Shown here: positions 10,334 through 20,649 of the stretch, piece by piece
How the letters are laid out: each line of letters starts with the position of its first letter
Position numbering within the stretch: the first letter of the stretch is position 1
The notes under the pieces: generated by a model
The model's input: the letters and a program-made list of their open reading frames with translations, nothing else
Told to the model about the DNA's origin: nothing
Database searches by the model: none
Translations under genes and position numbers: made by a program
Assembly: GCA_905221605.1 (NCBI GenBank)
Contig: CAJNDS010002403.1
Location: 1-64,000 of the forward strand
DNA: 64,000 nucleotides
Source of the DNA: Symbiodinium natans
Taxonomy: Eukaryota; Sar; Dinophyceae; Suessiales; Symbiodiniaceae
Reading direction: 5' to 3'

Positions 10334-10740
10334 GGGCTTCCACCACCACGGACGGGACCAGGGAGGACCTGCTTGAACCGAGAGGCGAGTCTTCTAGAAA
10401 AAGCGTGTCCTGTATGAGGCCAGGTGAAGGCACACCACCCAGCGTGGTCACTCTAAACACGGCATGCGGAGTGCAATTTGCGCTTCCTTCTCACAGCTCG
10501 GAGACAGAATGCAATGCGCCTCCTGCCTAAGGCAAGCGGACCAATGGAAAGCTGAGCCCAGCATTCTGGGGTTCTAAGGCTGAGGCCTCGAGCTATATAG
10601 CCTAAGTCAACGGATTTGAAGATTGGCTTCTGTGTGGAGGCCTTGAAAGCCCGGCAGGTGCCAAGGCCACGAACAGCGGGAGTTTTCGGAGTTGGGGTCT
10701 GGAACTCTGCTCATCAGCCCCCAATGGTTTCTCAAATTCG
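10334..10740 (-). promoter_or_regulatory. Upstream region of the propeller gene
   Basis: Non-repetitive sequence between the start codon and the next C-strand block (10749-10788). No TATA-like or other recognisable promoter element was found. It may be 5' untranslated or spacer sequence. Confidence 0.25.
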
Positions 10741-10971
10741 ATGAGACTCAAACCCTAAACCCTAGACCCTAGACCCTAAACCCTAAGAGTCCTGTGAGGA
10801 TCTCGGGCGCTCACGAAAACTGCCACGCCTTTCGAAACATGCGCTTGGCCAACTGTCTGGATCCCTCAGCTCCGAAACGCTCTCTAGATATAGATATAGA
10901 AAGGAACCCTAAATCCTAAACCCTAAACCCTAAACCCTAAACCCTAAACCCTAATATGAATTGCGCCAAAA

Positions 10972-11050
10972 CCCTCAAATTCCACAGCTTCCGTCCTCTC
11001 CTCAGCCATCAGCTTCCCGAAGTGAGCCTGCGGTACAATCGTGATGTGGA
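10972..11050 (-). CDS. Short exon, unidentified protein
   Basis: Reads HLHITIVPQAHFGKLMAEER and a few more residues on the minus strand between a C-strand and a G-strand heptamer block. Its residue pattern loosely resembles the exon at 49021-49115. Splice borders not placed. Confidence 0.4.
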
Positions 11051-11179
11051 GATGTGCGGGCGGGGCGGGGGGTTCGGGTTTAGGGTTTAGGGTTTTGGGT
11101 TTGGGGTTTAGGGTTTAGGGTTTCGGGTTTCGGGTGTAGGGTTTGGGGTTTAGGGTTGAGGGTTTAGGGTTTTGGGGTG

Positions 11180-11290
11180 CTTGGAGGTTCATGGGTAGCT
11201 ATGAGTAGGGTTTCTAAGGGCCCTAAAAAAGATTGTGACTAGATTTCTCCTGCTTATGACCCTACTTACAACTACCTATGAACCTCCAAG
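11180..11290. mobile_element. F1 MITE-like element
   Basis: CTTGGAGGTTCATGGGTAG at the left pairs with CTACCTATGAACCTCCAAG at the right. The next inner parts (GAGTAGGGT / ACCCTACTT) also pair. Confidence 0.85.
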
Positions 11291-11333
11291 TGACCCGCTA
11301 AAGCTATGGCCGGCTGTTGCTTAGGCCTTCCGG

Positions 11334-11407
11334 CTAACCCTAAACCCTAAACCCTAAACCCTAAACCCTAAACCCTAAACCCTAAACCCTAAACCCTAAA
11401 CCCTAAA
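11334..11407 (+). repeat. Pure CCCTAAA array, about ten units
   Basis: Uninterrupted heptamers. Confidence 0.95.
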
Positions 11408-11501
11408 AGAGGTTGAACTTCCTCGTTCATCGCAACTCATGTCTCCAAACATTTGCGAAATTCTTCGAGCACCTGCATCCCCACGAGCGATCCCCACAAA
11501 C

Positions 11502-11610
11502 ACATGGGGGGTTTCCGAAAATAGGGGTACCTTATCGGGTCCTTCTCATAAAGGAATCCTACTATTTGGGGGTCTATGTTAGGGGTCCCTTGTTTTCGTA
11601 AGCCCCACAT
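11502..11610. mobile_element. F2 MITE-like element, best-preserved copy
   Basis: GGGGGGTTTCCGAAAATAGGGGTACC opens and GGGGTCCCTTGTTTTCGTAAGCCCC closes it; the two are inverted repeats. The outer CATG(G) flanks also pair. Confidence 0.8.
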
Positions 11611-11639
11611 GGTTCTAGGGGAATTGTGCAAACTCTGTT

Positions 11640-12420
11640 GCACGACCAGGGGCCTCGATGTCTTTGACCGGATGATTGACGGCTCAGGCGCCCTAAACCC
11701 TAAACCCTAAACTCTAAACCCCAAACCCTAAACCCTAAACCCCAAACCCTAAACCCTCAGCCCTTAAGAACACGTTCCATTCCTGACCTTTGCATGCCAG
11801 CCGAGGCTCCGAACCTCGTTAAAGTAGCAGTGCTGGCAATATTCTACTTGGAGGTTTACAGGGTTTAGGGTTTAGGGCTACTTGAAGGTTCATGGGTGGT
11901 GAGAAGAGGGTTCTAAGGGGGGCAAGAATAACTTATACCTGGTTATAACCTTATTCAGGGCACTTGTAACCCTACTGCTAGCTACCCACGAACCTTCAAG
12001 TACTCGGTGCTTTTGTGTTCTTGCAGAATGCCTGCAAGCTAGGGGTGTTGGGTGTTGTTTTGGTCCTGCTCTCTCCGGGCCACACATGGACTTCACATGG
12101 AGTGCCTAAGCCCTGAACCCATAACCCATGAGGGGATCTTGTGTGACATCCTGTGTGACCTGAGCCCTGACCTCTATATCCCCTGTCGCCTCTACAGCTC
12201 GGGGCTTTGTTTTTAACAAACCTCAAAATCCTGAACGACTTTGTCCATGACGCATCCAGCTGACCTCACGAGGCATAGCACTTTGGCCAAGGAGGCCGTG
12301 AACAAGTCCTGTAGAATGAACCTTGCCGCGCATGGCAGCGTCAGTCCACAAACTCTAACATCCAGGCGGCATCCTTGTAGACCTTCCGAGGGGTATGGTT
12401 GAAGATCTGGGATTTGAGAG
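11640..12420 (-). CDS. Candidate exon fragments, unidentified
   Basis: Minus-strand pieces at about 11840-11775 (CYFNEVRSLGWHAKVRNGTC) and 12415-12335 (TPLKSQIFNHTPRKVYKDAA) look coding. They may be downstream exons of the beta-trefoil gene at 12785-14445. A degenerate F1 copy lies at 12591-12650 and heptamer blocks separate the pieces. Confidence 0.3.
11881..12000. mobile_element. F1 MITE-like element with TA flanks
   Basis: CTTGAAGGTTCATGGGTGG pairs with CTACCCACGAACCTTCAAG. Flanked on both sides by TA (GGGCTA|...|TACTC). Confidence 0.85.
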
Positions 12421-12784
12421 GTGTGCCGCCGCCCCCTCCAATGAGACGAAAACCCCCAAGCCCCAAGCCCTGAATGTCGGTACTTCTGTGCACCCTAAAC
12501 CCTAAACCCAATACTTAGGTTGGGTTGGGGTGTGGTGGCATGTCTTATGCAATCCTTTAGCTTATATGCGAACCCTTAACTCTGCGCCCTATTTGAAGGT
12601 TCATAGATACTCGTTACCAGAACTTACAACCCACTATGCACCCATGAATTTCTCACACGCCAAATCCTAAACCTTAAGCCCGTAACCCTAAACCCTAAAC
12701 CCCAAACCCCAAACCCTAAACCCTACACCCTGAACCCTAAACCCTAAACCCTAAACCCTAAACCCTAACGAGGGGCGCCTTGTT

Positions 12785-14445
12785 GGGGGGGTAGCCGGCT
12801 CCCACGCCGCCACTCCAACTCGCCTCCCCATGGCCGCCCAGCTTGGCATACAGGGCGCGGTTGCCTCAACTTGCCGGTGCTTGATTAAGATGACCCTAAA
12901 CCCTCAACCCTAAACCCCAAACCCTAAACCCTAAACCCTAAACCCTACATCCTAAACCCTAAACATCCCCCCTATATTGCCCTTTCGAAGGCTTGTAAGT
13001 AGAGAGAGCCGAAGTCCTGCCAAGAAGTAGTAAGTCAAGCTACCGGCGAGTAGTAGGAGGTGATGGGTTTATAGAGTTTAGGATAAAGGAACTGATCCCC
13101 CTGTTACTGGCTAGTAGTAGGAGGTGATGGGTTTATAGAGTTTAGGGTCAAGGAACTGATGTCCCCCTATTATCACCCTTCTAAGGCTTATATAGGGGGC
13201 CATTTGCTCCCTGCTGAGAAGTAGTACGTCTATTCTCCATCCCATATCAGGTCTAGGAGCTTGGGGCTTTCCACGTAAGCCCTAAAACCGCGGAGGAAAC
13301 CGTAAACCCCAAACCCTAAACCCTAAACCCTAAACCCTAAACCCCAAGCCCTAAGCTCGAAGGTCGGATTGCCGGAGATGTGGGGCTGAGGGTTTCATGA
13401 AGAAGAGAGATCTGATCAGACACCTAAAGCGAAGAAACTATGTGTGTGGTTCTCTAAAGTAAGGTCCCTGTTGTGGTCCTTCTTTCAGGGCTGCCGTACT
13501 ATAGGACCCCCTAGTCTAAAGAACTACCCAGACGAGCTTTATTTACGTCACAGTTCAGGTGCTCCCACAAAGTCTTCCCTCACCCCCTACCTTAACAAGG
13601 GGTTCTAGGGTTCAGGGTTTCGGGTTTGGGAACCCTGAACCCGAAACCCTGTTAACTTCAAGTAGGCTGCTTTCTACATTCACGATTCGGACGCTCCCAT
13701 CCCCGGCTGGGACAAAGGTCCAAATCCCATCTTTCCACACCTTGTTGGGTGGAGAACCAGCTCCCCAGCCCCATTCCTCGGTGTCTGGTCAAGGGTTCTA
13801 GGGGCCCTAAACCCTAAACCCTGAGACCCTCCCTAAAAGGTTCAGGGTTCCAGGGTTTCGGGTTCGAACCCGAACCCCTAGGCCCTAAAGCCAAAACTCC
13901 AAACGTTTAGCTATGGTTTGGGGTTTGGGGTTTGGGGTTTGGGGTTTGGGGTTTGGGGTTTGAGGTTGGGGTGTAGGGTTGAGAAGACGTCTCCAGCTAG
14001 GACCAAGACGCCCAGTTCGAATCCGGTGGCTTCTTCGCATAGAGAGCCCTGTTCGACAACTGGTTGACAATTCGGTACTGGTTCCTTACTTCTCCAACAA
14101 GCATGGAGTCCGCAGCATGAGCCGGTGGTCTAGGGTTTAGGGTTTAGGGATAGGGTTTAAATAGGGTTTGGGGTCTGAAGTTTTTGTAATCCTACCGGTA
14201 GTATCCAAAAACTCGGGTTCACTTGCCGTACTCCCAAACAGGAAGAATCCCCGCTAAAGGCGGCAAAAAAGGACCGCTACTTTCCGACCTGTTGGCTAAG
14301 CAAGGTTCTCTCCTTGTGGCACCAATGTCCAGTAGCCATCCTCTCCAACTTTGTTCTTGGGCGTGCCAGCCCCGCAGCCCATCTCCCAATTATCGCCCTT
14401 CTTCGCGAAGAGTGCCCGATCGGAGTACTTGTTGACCTAGGGTTT
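12785..14445 (-). CDS. Tandem beta-trefoil-like repeat protein, exons
   Basis: Four minus-strand exons repeat one module: 14445-14290 (NKYSDRALFAKKGDNWEMGC then GAGTPKNKVGEDGYWTLVPQ), 14095-13985 (YRIVNQLSNRALYAKKPPDS), 13800-13665 (WGWGAGSPPNKVWKDGIWTF then VRIVN) and 12880-12785 (GNRALYAKLGGHGEASWSGG then GAGYPPN). The shared pattern YRIVN..NRALYAK...W..G.GAG.PPNKV..DG.WTLVPA, about 45 residues long, resembles the lobes of fascin- or ricin-like beta-trefoil domains, which bind sugars or actin; the ligand is unknown. Introns contain heptamer blocks, an F6 element and palindromic variants. The first and last exons were not identified with certainty. Confidence 0.6.
12970..13232 (+). repeat. 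Local tandem and dispersed duplications
   Basis: TAGTAGGAGGTGATGGGTTT... starts at 13051 and repeats at 13115 (64 bp period). The flanks 12970-13035 and 13163-13230 are also similar (CCCTATATTGCCCTTTCGAAGGCTT / CCCTATTATCACCCTTCTAAGGCTT), suggesting one older element opened by the duplication. Confidence 0.6.
13448..13528. mobile_element. F6 inverted-repeat element
   Basis: GGTTCTCTAAAGTAAGG pairs imperfectly with CCTAGTCTAAAGAACTACC. The same ends and the core GCCGTACTATA are seen at 20078-20168. Confidence 0.65.
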
Positions 14446-14568
14446 CGGGTTTAGAGTTAATCAGGCTCTCACGTATCTACAAGAACAAGCAGTGCGCAGG
14501 GATGCGGATTTTTGGTTTATTGGGTTACCTTGGAGGAACCGTGCCGGCAAAAAAAGGAAAAGAACACC

Positions 14569-14835
14569 TAAACCCTAAACCCTAAACCCTAAACCCTAAA
14601 CCCTAAACCCTAAACCCTAAACCCTAAACCCTAAACCCTAAACCCTAAACCCTAAACCCTAAACCCTAAACCCTAAACCCTAAACCCTAAACCCTAAACC
14701 CTAAACCCTAAACCCTAAACCCTAAACCCTAAACCCTAAACCCTAAACCCTAAACCCTAAACCCTAAACCCTAACCCTAAACCCTAAACCCTAAACCCTA
14801 AACCCTAAACCCTAAACCCTAAACCCTAAACCCTA
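14569..14835 (+). repeat. Longest pure CCCTAAA array, about 38 units
   Basis: 267 bp of almost perfect heptamers with one CCCTAA hexamer near 14769. No direct duplication was found at its borders. Confidence 0.97.
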
Positions 14836-14970
14836 CAAGTCCCTGTCACAATTCTCAGCCGCACCCCGGCCGGCAGAGCCAAACGTGTGGACTTCCACCA
14901 GCCCAGCTCGCCTCGGCTGCTGGCTGCTGGAGGCAATATAGGGGCCTTAACCCTAAACCCTAAACCCTAA

Positions 14971-15175
14971 CCTAGGATGGCCCTTCAAACCCTCTGAAAA
15001 ATATTCCTAAATATGGTCCTGTTAAACCCAATAAGGGAAAATATGAAATATCCCAAGGGCCTACCTAGGAACAGGGTCTTTGGGGTTATAATAATATACT
15101 CATACAGGGCCACAAGGGAATAAACCATTCGGATTTACTCCGACTCCCATAGTACTTCCGTAGCAGGGTAGAAGG
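14971..15175. mobile_element. F8 element followed by an F9 copy
   Basis: CCTAGGATGGCCCTTC (14971) pairs with CAAGGGCCTACCTAGG (to 15069). The core TTAAACCCAATAAGGGAAAAT returns at 17262-17320. Immediately right, 15098-15175 (GGGCCACAAGGGAATAAACC... TCCGACTCCC) is similar to 18135-18200 and defines F9. Confidence 0.6.
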
Positions 15176-15348
15176 TTTACCCTAAACCCTAAACCCTAAA
15201 CCCTAAGGGCAGGCAAGAAACGAAAGCCGTGGTGTGCTCCAAGAAAAGGAGAAGCCACGAAACCCTAGCCTAGCCTCCTCCCCCCTCAGCCCCCCACACA
15301 AAAAATGCAGCAAAACAACAGAATAACAGAATTCACAAACCCTAAACC

Positions 15349-15406
15349 TTCGGATGTTCCCCCCCTCCCTATTTGGGACTGTTATTTTTAAGGGGGAACA
15401 TCCCAA
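15349..15406. mobile_element. F5 MITE-like element, short copy
   Basis: CGGATGTTCCCCCCCTCC and AAGGGGGAACATCCCAA are inverted ends around GGGACTGTTA. Confidence 0.65.
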
Positions 15407-15429
15407 CCCCAAACCCTAAACCCTACATC

Positions 15430-16060
15430 CCAAATGCCCGGAATACAAAATAAGTTGCAGCAACACTTGTAGCCTTCCTTGCCATCATCGCCTCAGGGGC
15501 TTCTTTTTCGGGTCGAGGGCTTAGGGGGTTTAGGGTTTCGGTTTTAGGGTATAGGGTCTTCGCCCCTGCCAATTTCCAAAACAAAGGTGCGCACCCCACG
15601 CACGTCCACTAATCTAAGCCCTAAACCCTAAACCATAAACCCTAAACCGTAAACCAGAAACCCTAAACCCTAAGCCCTAAGGCGCCTAAGCCTTTAAGCC
15701 CTAAACCCTAAACCCTATCGCTTCCCAAGCCCAAGAGTAACCCAACAATTGGAAGGGGTGCCTTGTTTGGCTTAAAGGGGCTTCTAAAGGGAACATGAAC
15801 CCCTAAAAAAAAGGGAATAAGGCCCTACTCTGGGTCCTAGTTACCCTAAACCCTCAACCCTCAACCCTAAACCTCAGGAAATGAAATCTTTTAGGGAACC
15901 GGACCTTGCAAAACCCCCGAGCCTGTTCCAAAAATAGCTCTCACGGCCCTCGAAGCCTACAATCGCCTCAACCCGACGAAGCCCACAAAAGCTCAGGTCC
16001 TCGGGCCTTTCCAAATCTTAAGACTTCCTGCGCGCTCGCACCCGAAACCCTAAACCCTCA
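15430..16060. other. Heptamer blocks, an F3-type element and open spacers
   Basis: 15732-15840 is an F3-subtype element (GGGTGCC... TAAGGGAACATGAACCC ... CTCTGGGTCCTAG). Spacers at 15430-15500 and 15550-15600 are open on the minus strand; 15905-16040 is open on the plus strand (KIALTALEAYNRLNPTKPTK). None has a recognisable domain. Confidence 0.4.
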
Positions 16061-16135
16061 ACCCCCCTAGACCAAACCCTAAACGCTGAACCCTAAACCA
16101 CCCGAAACCCCTCGACCCTCAACCCTAACCTCCCT

Positions 16136-16224
16136 CTTGGAGGTTCATGGGTAGTCATAAGTAAGGTTCTAACCGTATTTAGGGCGCTTATAACCCTACT
16201 TATGACTACCCGTGAACCTGCAAG
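16136..16224. mobile_element. F1 MITE-like element, short form
   Basis: CTTGGAGGTTCATGGGTAGTCATAAGTA pairs with TACTTATGACTACCCGTGAACCTGCAAG almost completely. Confidence 0.85.
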
Positions 16225-16475
16225 TACCCCTGCGAGTGACCAAAAACCCTAAACCCTAAACCCTAAACCTTACACCCTAAACCCTAAACCCTAAACCCTA
16301 AACCCTAAACCCTAAACCCTAAACCATCTCCAGAACCTGCAAGTAGACCCTACACACCCCAGAGCCGCGCCTGCGGTCCCTTTCGCGCCGCCGACTTGAT
16401 CAGGGCAGCTGTAGTCAGCGGTCCACCTGAGGGGGTGTAAGGTTTAGGGTTTAGGGTAGGGTTTAGGGTTTAGGG

Positions 16476-16610
16476 CCGAAGTCTGGGCCCTTCATTTGGG
16501 TCCCTTGTTCTATAACCCTTGTATACACTACATATGACAAGGGCCCCCCATACTTCGGATCCTTAGAAACAAGGGTAAGGCACCGCACTAAGGGCCCTTG
16601 GTTCCGACCA
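16476..16610. mobile_element. F4 inverted-repeat element
   Basis: CCGAAGTCTGGGCCC near the left, GGGCCCCCCATACTTCGGATCC inside and CACTAAGGGCCC at the right; a TATACACTACATATGA centre. Better preserved at 61746-61907. Confidence 0.65.
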
Positions 16611-16631
16611 GAGTGGTTAGAGTTTAGGGTT

Positions 16632-16776
16632 TGGGGTCCTTACGATAAGGGGATCCTACTATTTGGGGCTCTATATGGGGGTTTATGATATTCGGGGTAC
16701 CTTACCGGGGTCCTTTTTATACGGGAATCCTACTTGGGGGTCTATTTTTGGGGTCCCCTCTTTTCGTAGACTCCCC
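16632..16776. mobile_element. F2 element with a partial second copy on its left
   Basis: 16632-16675 (GGGGTCCTTACGATAAGGGGATCCTACTATTTGGGG) is a piece of an F2 element lying directly left of a fuller copy (16677-16776), so two F2 copies are joined head to tail or nested. Confidence 0.65.
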
Positions 16777-16904
16777 ACTTGCAGCCGACATCCGCCATGT
16801 ACTTGGAACACGTCGGGGGCTTCGGGCCCTCCGTCCTGACCTTTGGGGAGGGTTTAGGGTTTATGTTTATAGGGTTTAGCTGAAGCCTAAACCCTAAACC
16901 CTAA

Positions 16905-19603
16905 ACTGGTTTCGGGTTTCGTGCGCCATGACTGAGAACCCAGAAAGCTGGTACAAAAAGCTTCGCGCTTCTTTGGTAGAGGGGCGGATCAGAGAGAGAT
17001 CCGGACCCTGGCAAAGAAAGAATACTTGGAGGTTCATGGGTAGCTACAAGTAGGGTTATAAGTACAGTTACCTCACAACCCCACTTATAGCTGACAGTAA
17101 ACCTCCAAGTAAGGGTTCGACTGCAATCCCAGTCACGTAAGTGGAGAACTTGCCAGGGCTGACGCCGCAGGCTGGAATGTTGATGCCGGCAAGCAAGGTG
17201 CACGAATTCCTGGGATGGCCCCTAGGGTTTAGGGTTTAGGGCTTAGGGTTTGAGATCCCCGAAGATGATCCTCTTAAACCCAATAAGGGAAAATACAAAA
17301 TGCCCCCAGGGCCGATTCCCAGGTAGCCCAGTAACCATATTACAATAAGGGCACCCTTTTTGGGTTGCTTATTCTATAAGGGAACCTTGGACCAAAAGAA
17401 GAGAAAAGGAGGAAGCCCGAAACCCTAAACCCTAAACCCTGTAACCCTATAACCCTATAACCCAAAAAACCCTATAACCAAGAAACCCTATAACCCTGTA
17501 ACCCTGTAACCCTATAACCCTAAACCCGATAATTCACCCCAAACCCTACAACCCTATAACCCGAAGCACCCGAAACCCTCAACCCTCAACCCTAAACCAG
17601 CCTATAACCCCAAGCTCTAAGCCCCAAGCCTATGCCCTAAGCCCTAAGCCCTAAGCCCTAAACCCTAAACCCTAAACCGAGATTCTGGGCGGAGATCGTG
17701 AAGCCCTGGCACTCGGCGTTGCCCTCGCACCGCTTCGCGCAGCCAGCGGGTGAGGCGCGGGAGCTGGAGAGCTCCAGAGCTCCTCTCTTGGCTTAGGGTT
17801 TAGGGTTTAGGGCTTAGGGCTTAGGGCTTAGGGTTTAGGGTTTAGGGTTTGGGGTTTGGGGTTTGGGGTTTGGGGTTTGGGGTTTGGGGTTTAGCTCCAG
17901 CGCTCCTCTCTTGGTAGCCCAGCAAGCATCTTTTTAATAAGGGTGCCACTTCTTTTTGGTACTAGGGAACCATGCAGTAAAGGTTTAGGGTGTAGGGTTT
18001 AGGGTTTAGAGTTTAGGGTTGGAACCATCTTGCAGGGCACCTTTTTTTGGGGTTGGCTACTTTATAAGGGAACCTTGAACCCAAAAAAAAACGGGTACTG
18101 TAGGGGCCTTAATCATTAGAACAGCGTTTTTCGGGGGTTGTTATAGCATAAATATATAGGGGCCATAAGGGAATACTATTGGTAATTCTTCCGACCCCCC
18201 ATATCAAAGGATACCACTGGGGTACCAAGGCTCCTTGAGAGTTCTCGCAGTGGGCGTTCGCGTACGTCGTGAAGCCGGAGATTGTCAGCGCGGGCGCGGT
18301 GGCCTGAGATTCTTGCGCCTCTCCCGCCTCGCACTGGCTCTTGTAATCCTTACTTCGCCCATCGCCAGGGAATGAACAACAAAGGTTATTAAACCCTAAA
18401 CCCTAACCCCTAAACTTTAAAACTCAGGAAGCCCATAGAAGCTTGAAGTTCAACTTCTCGCTAAGTGGGGGTTTCTGAAATTCGCGGTACCTTCTTGGGG
18501 TTCTTACTGCTAAGGCATGGCGACGATTTGGGGTCTACATTCGAGGTCCCTTACTTTCGTAAGCCCCAGGTAAGCGTCAGGACAGCAGGTGTTGCCCAGG
18601 AAGGTCTTGTCACATCCAGGAAAGCACTGGCACTCATTCATCAGCGTCATGAAGTCAAAACTCTTGGTGCAGCCAAAAGACCGGCAGTTGCCTTTCGGGG
18701 AAGTTAGGGGGGCAGCTTTTGGGGGGGGGGGGGGGGGGGGCAGTTTTCGGGGTTTATAAGGCTTTGTAGGGGTATCTAAGGGTCTATACGGGTTTTATCA
18801 GGGGTTTAGTAACCCTAAACCCTAAACCCTAAACCCTAAACCTTAAACCTCCGACTTGCCTGGCTTCTTGTCGAAGGCCCCGTCCTCCTGGAGCTTGTGG
18901 AGCTTGTCGAGCGTCTTCTCGTCGAAGCAGAAGTTCCTGCACCGAAGTTGGGGGGGGGGGGGGGGGGGGGGGTTAGGGTTCAGGGTTTAGGGCTTAGGGC
19001 TTAGGGTTTAGGGTTTAGGGTTTAGGGTGGGGTACAAATTGTTAAAAAATGGCCATTCTTTGTTCCTTTGTTGGGTTTTAAGTAGTCATAAACATGTAAG
19101 ACGATTGTCAGTAAAAATGATCCTTTGGTTCCTTGTTGGCTTTAAGTAGTCATGAAAATGTAAGATTTTCAACAACGACCCAGGTTCCAGTTGAGGTTGA
19201 AGGTGAGGTCATCGCCGGCGGGCTTCTCTTGATCCGTCTTTCCGGTGCAGCCGAAGTTCCAGTTGTAGTTGAACTTGGGAGCTTCCGAAGCATCCTCCGT
19301 CAGGTTCTGCCCCTCCCTCATGTCCTTAGTCGCTGAGTTCATAAGCCCCAAAAAAGTGTACACTGTCAGTTCTGCAGGGGAGTAAAGAATAAAGAATATC
19401 CCCAAAAAGTGTAAAGTGTACCCACTCAGCAGCTAAGGGTCGCCGGCATGGATCGTCCGGCTCTCCCCCCGCAGCTGCCGCAGGGAGAGGTCGCAGGCAT
19501 CCGAAGCACAGGCATCGTCCAGGGCAAGGGCGCCAGTAGCCTCAAGCTCCTCTGCCAAAGTCTGATATGGCAGGGCCAGCGCTGCCAAAGCAAGCCGAAG
19601 CAT
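16905..19603 (-). CDS. Secreted Cys-rich protein with PAN/apple-like exons
   Basis: Minus-strand exons run from a signal peptide with ATG at 19601-19603 (MLRLALAALALPYQTLAEEL), through the short pair DDACASDACDLSLRQLR typical of dinoflagellate secreted proteins. Then follow 19345-19180 (with FNYNWNFG and FNLNWNLG), 18945-18857 (RCRNFCFDEKTLDKLHKLQE), 18698-18593 (GNCRSFGCTKSFDF, ECQCFPGCDKTFLG), 18330-18240, 17755-17685 (GCAKRCEGNAECQGFTISAQ) and 17215-17125 (CTLLAGINIPACGVSPGKFS). The Cys spacing of the 17.7-kb exon fits PAN/apple domains, which bind protein or sugar outside the cell. Exon borders were not all fixed. Introns hold F1, F2, F3 and F9 elements, poly-G runs and heptamer blocks. 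Confidence 0.55.
17025..17109. mobile_element. F1 MITE-like element with TA flanks
   Basis: CTTGGAGGTTCATGGGTAG pairs with the right end AACCTCCAAG; flanks AATA| and |TAAG. Confidence 0.85.
17262..17415. mobile_element. F8 fragment joined to a truncated F3 element
   Basis: 17262-17320 repeats the core of F8 (TTAAACCCAATAAGGGAAAATAC). The F3 left half (GTAGCCCAGTAACCATATTACAATAAGGG) starts at 17322, and the right half ends without the usual GGGCTACCAAG. Confidence 0.6.
17425..17690 (+). repeat. Variant heptamer array rich in CCCTATAA and CCCTAAG units
   Basis: Units of CCCTATAA, CCCTGTAA and CCCTAAG dominate and then grade into CCCTAAA near 17660. Confidence 0.8.
17771..17914. repeat. Heptamer block with 21-bp flanking duplication
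   Basis: GCTCCAGAGCTCCTCTCTTGG (17771-17791) and GCTCCAGCGCTCCTCTCTTGG (17894-17914) differ at one base. Between them are about 100 bp of TTTAGGG, CTTAGGG and TTTGGGG units. The left copy belongs to the PAN-like exon; the right copy runs straight into an F3 element (17909-17972). Confidence 0.85.
18022..18230. mobile_element. F3 element interrupted by F9 sequence
   Basis: An F3 middle part (GGGCACCTTTTTTTGGGGTTGG... AAGGGAACCTTGAACCC) is followed by F9 (18135-18200) and then by an F3 right end (ACCACTGGGGTACCAAGG). Looks like F9 inserted in F3. Confidence 0.5.
18466..18567. mobile_element. F2 MITE-like element
   Basis: TGGGGGTTTCTGAAATTCGCGGTACC at the left; GAGGTCCCTTACTTTCGTAAGCCCC at the right. 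Confidence 0.75.
18720..18972 (+). repeat. Two poly-G runs of about 20 nt
   Basis: 18721-18740 and about 18951-18972, each within intron-like sequence of the Cys-rich gene. Strong G-quadruplex potential on the plus strand; run lengths may be affected by sequencing. Confidence 0.8.
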
Positions 19604-19939
19604 GTCGAAAGAAGAAACGCTGTTGACCGTAAAGAGTACAGCTTGAGCATGGCCGCGCCCATGCAACCCGGAAATCCTGTGAGCCCCTCCCCAGCAAAAC
19701 CCTGCTATCCTCAGATCTCAGCTTCCAGCTCCAAACAGCTTCTCTAGCAAACCGTCCGTTTAGGATTGCGTTTAGGGTTTGTGGTTTAGGCTTTTGGGTT
19801 TAAGGTTTAGGGTTTAGGGTTCAGGGTTTACGGGGCTAATGGGGGTATAGGATACCTGACACAGAAAAACCTCCTATTCTGGAACCCCTGGCACCTCGTT
19901 CCACACATTCGACAGTTCGGGGAGACCCCGACCTGCTGA

Positions 19940-20032
19940 GGACGCTTAGGGTTTAGGGTTTAGGGTTTAGGGTTTAGGGTTTAGGGTTTAGGGTTTAGGC
20001 TTTAGGGTTTAGTGTTTAGGGTATTGATTTGT
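19940..20032 (+). repeat. TTTAGGG array, about 12 units
   Basis: Nearly pure G-strand heptamers between 19947 and 20030. The spacer to its left (19855-19945) reads CRMCGTRCQGFQNR on the minus strand and could be another Cys-rich exon, upstream of the secreted gene. Confidence 0.85.
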
Positions 20033-20077
20033 CACAGTCACGGCCCGTTTTGGGGCACCACCAAACCTCACAAATAT

Positions 20078-20268
20078 GGGTAGTTCTCTAAACTAGGATC
20101 CTTTCTTGGGTCCTGATTTTCAGAGTGCTGTACCATACAGGACAGGGACCCTAATTTAGAGAACTACCTGAAGGTTCAGAGGTAGTTATAAGTAGGGCTG
20201 GTTATACCAAGCTGTAACAAAAGCTACCCTGCTCATAACCCTACTCAGAACTACCCACGATCTTCAAG
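20078..20268. mobile_element. F6 element abutting an F1 element
   Basis: F6: GGTAGTTCTCTAAACTAGG (20079) pairs with CCTAATTTAGAGAACTACC (to 20168). F1 begins in the last bases of F6 (CCTGAAGGTTCAGAGGTAG) and ends ACTACCCACGATCTTCAAG at 20268. The shared CTACC at the junction suggests F1 inserted at the F6 end. Confidence 0.7.
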
Positions 20269-20372
20269 CAGCCCTAAGCCCTAAGCCCTAGGCCCTAAAC
20301 CCAAGTACCCATATACCAGCCCGTGCTGTGGTGTTTACGGTTCAGGGAAAGACATAATTGGAAGCCCTTTTA

Positions 20373-20450
20373 GACTTCGTAAGTAGGGCTAGTAAGGTGG
20401 GTTCTAGGGGATACTAAGTAAACTCAGTAAGTCAAGAGCTTCTAAGTAAG
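20373..20450. mobile_element. F7 dispersed element
   Basis: CGTAAGTAGGGCTAGTAAGGTGGGTT ... GATACTAAGTA ... is similar, in inverted orientation, to 59745-59815. Ends not defined. Confidence 0.45.
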
Positions 20451-20649
20451 CCCTAACCCCTAAAGGTTTTCAAGGTGCGGCTCACACGTCTGTCTGAAGT
20501 TGAATAAAAAGGGGATAAGGGCCTGCTCTCCTCTGAACCTGAAGTTGAACTGCTGGGACATCGCATGCTCTTGACGGAGATGGAAGTGGCGGATTCGTTG
20601 GATGGAAAAGTTTAAATTTAGGAGCTTAGGATGCAACCTCCACCCTAAA

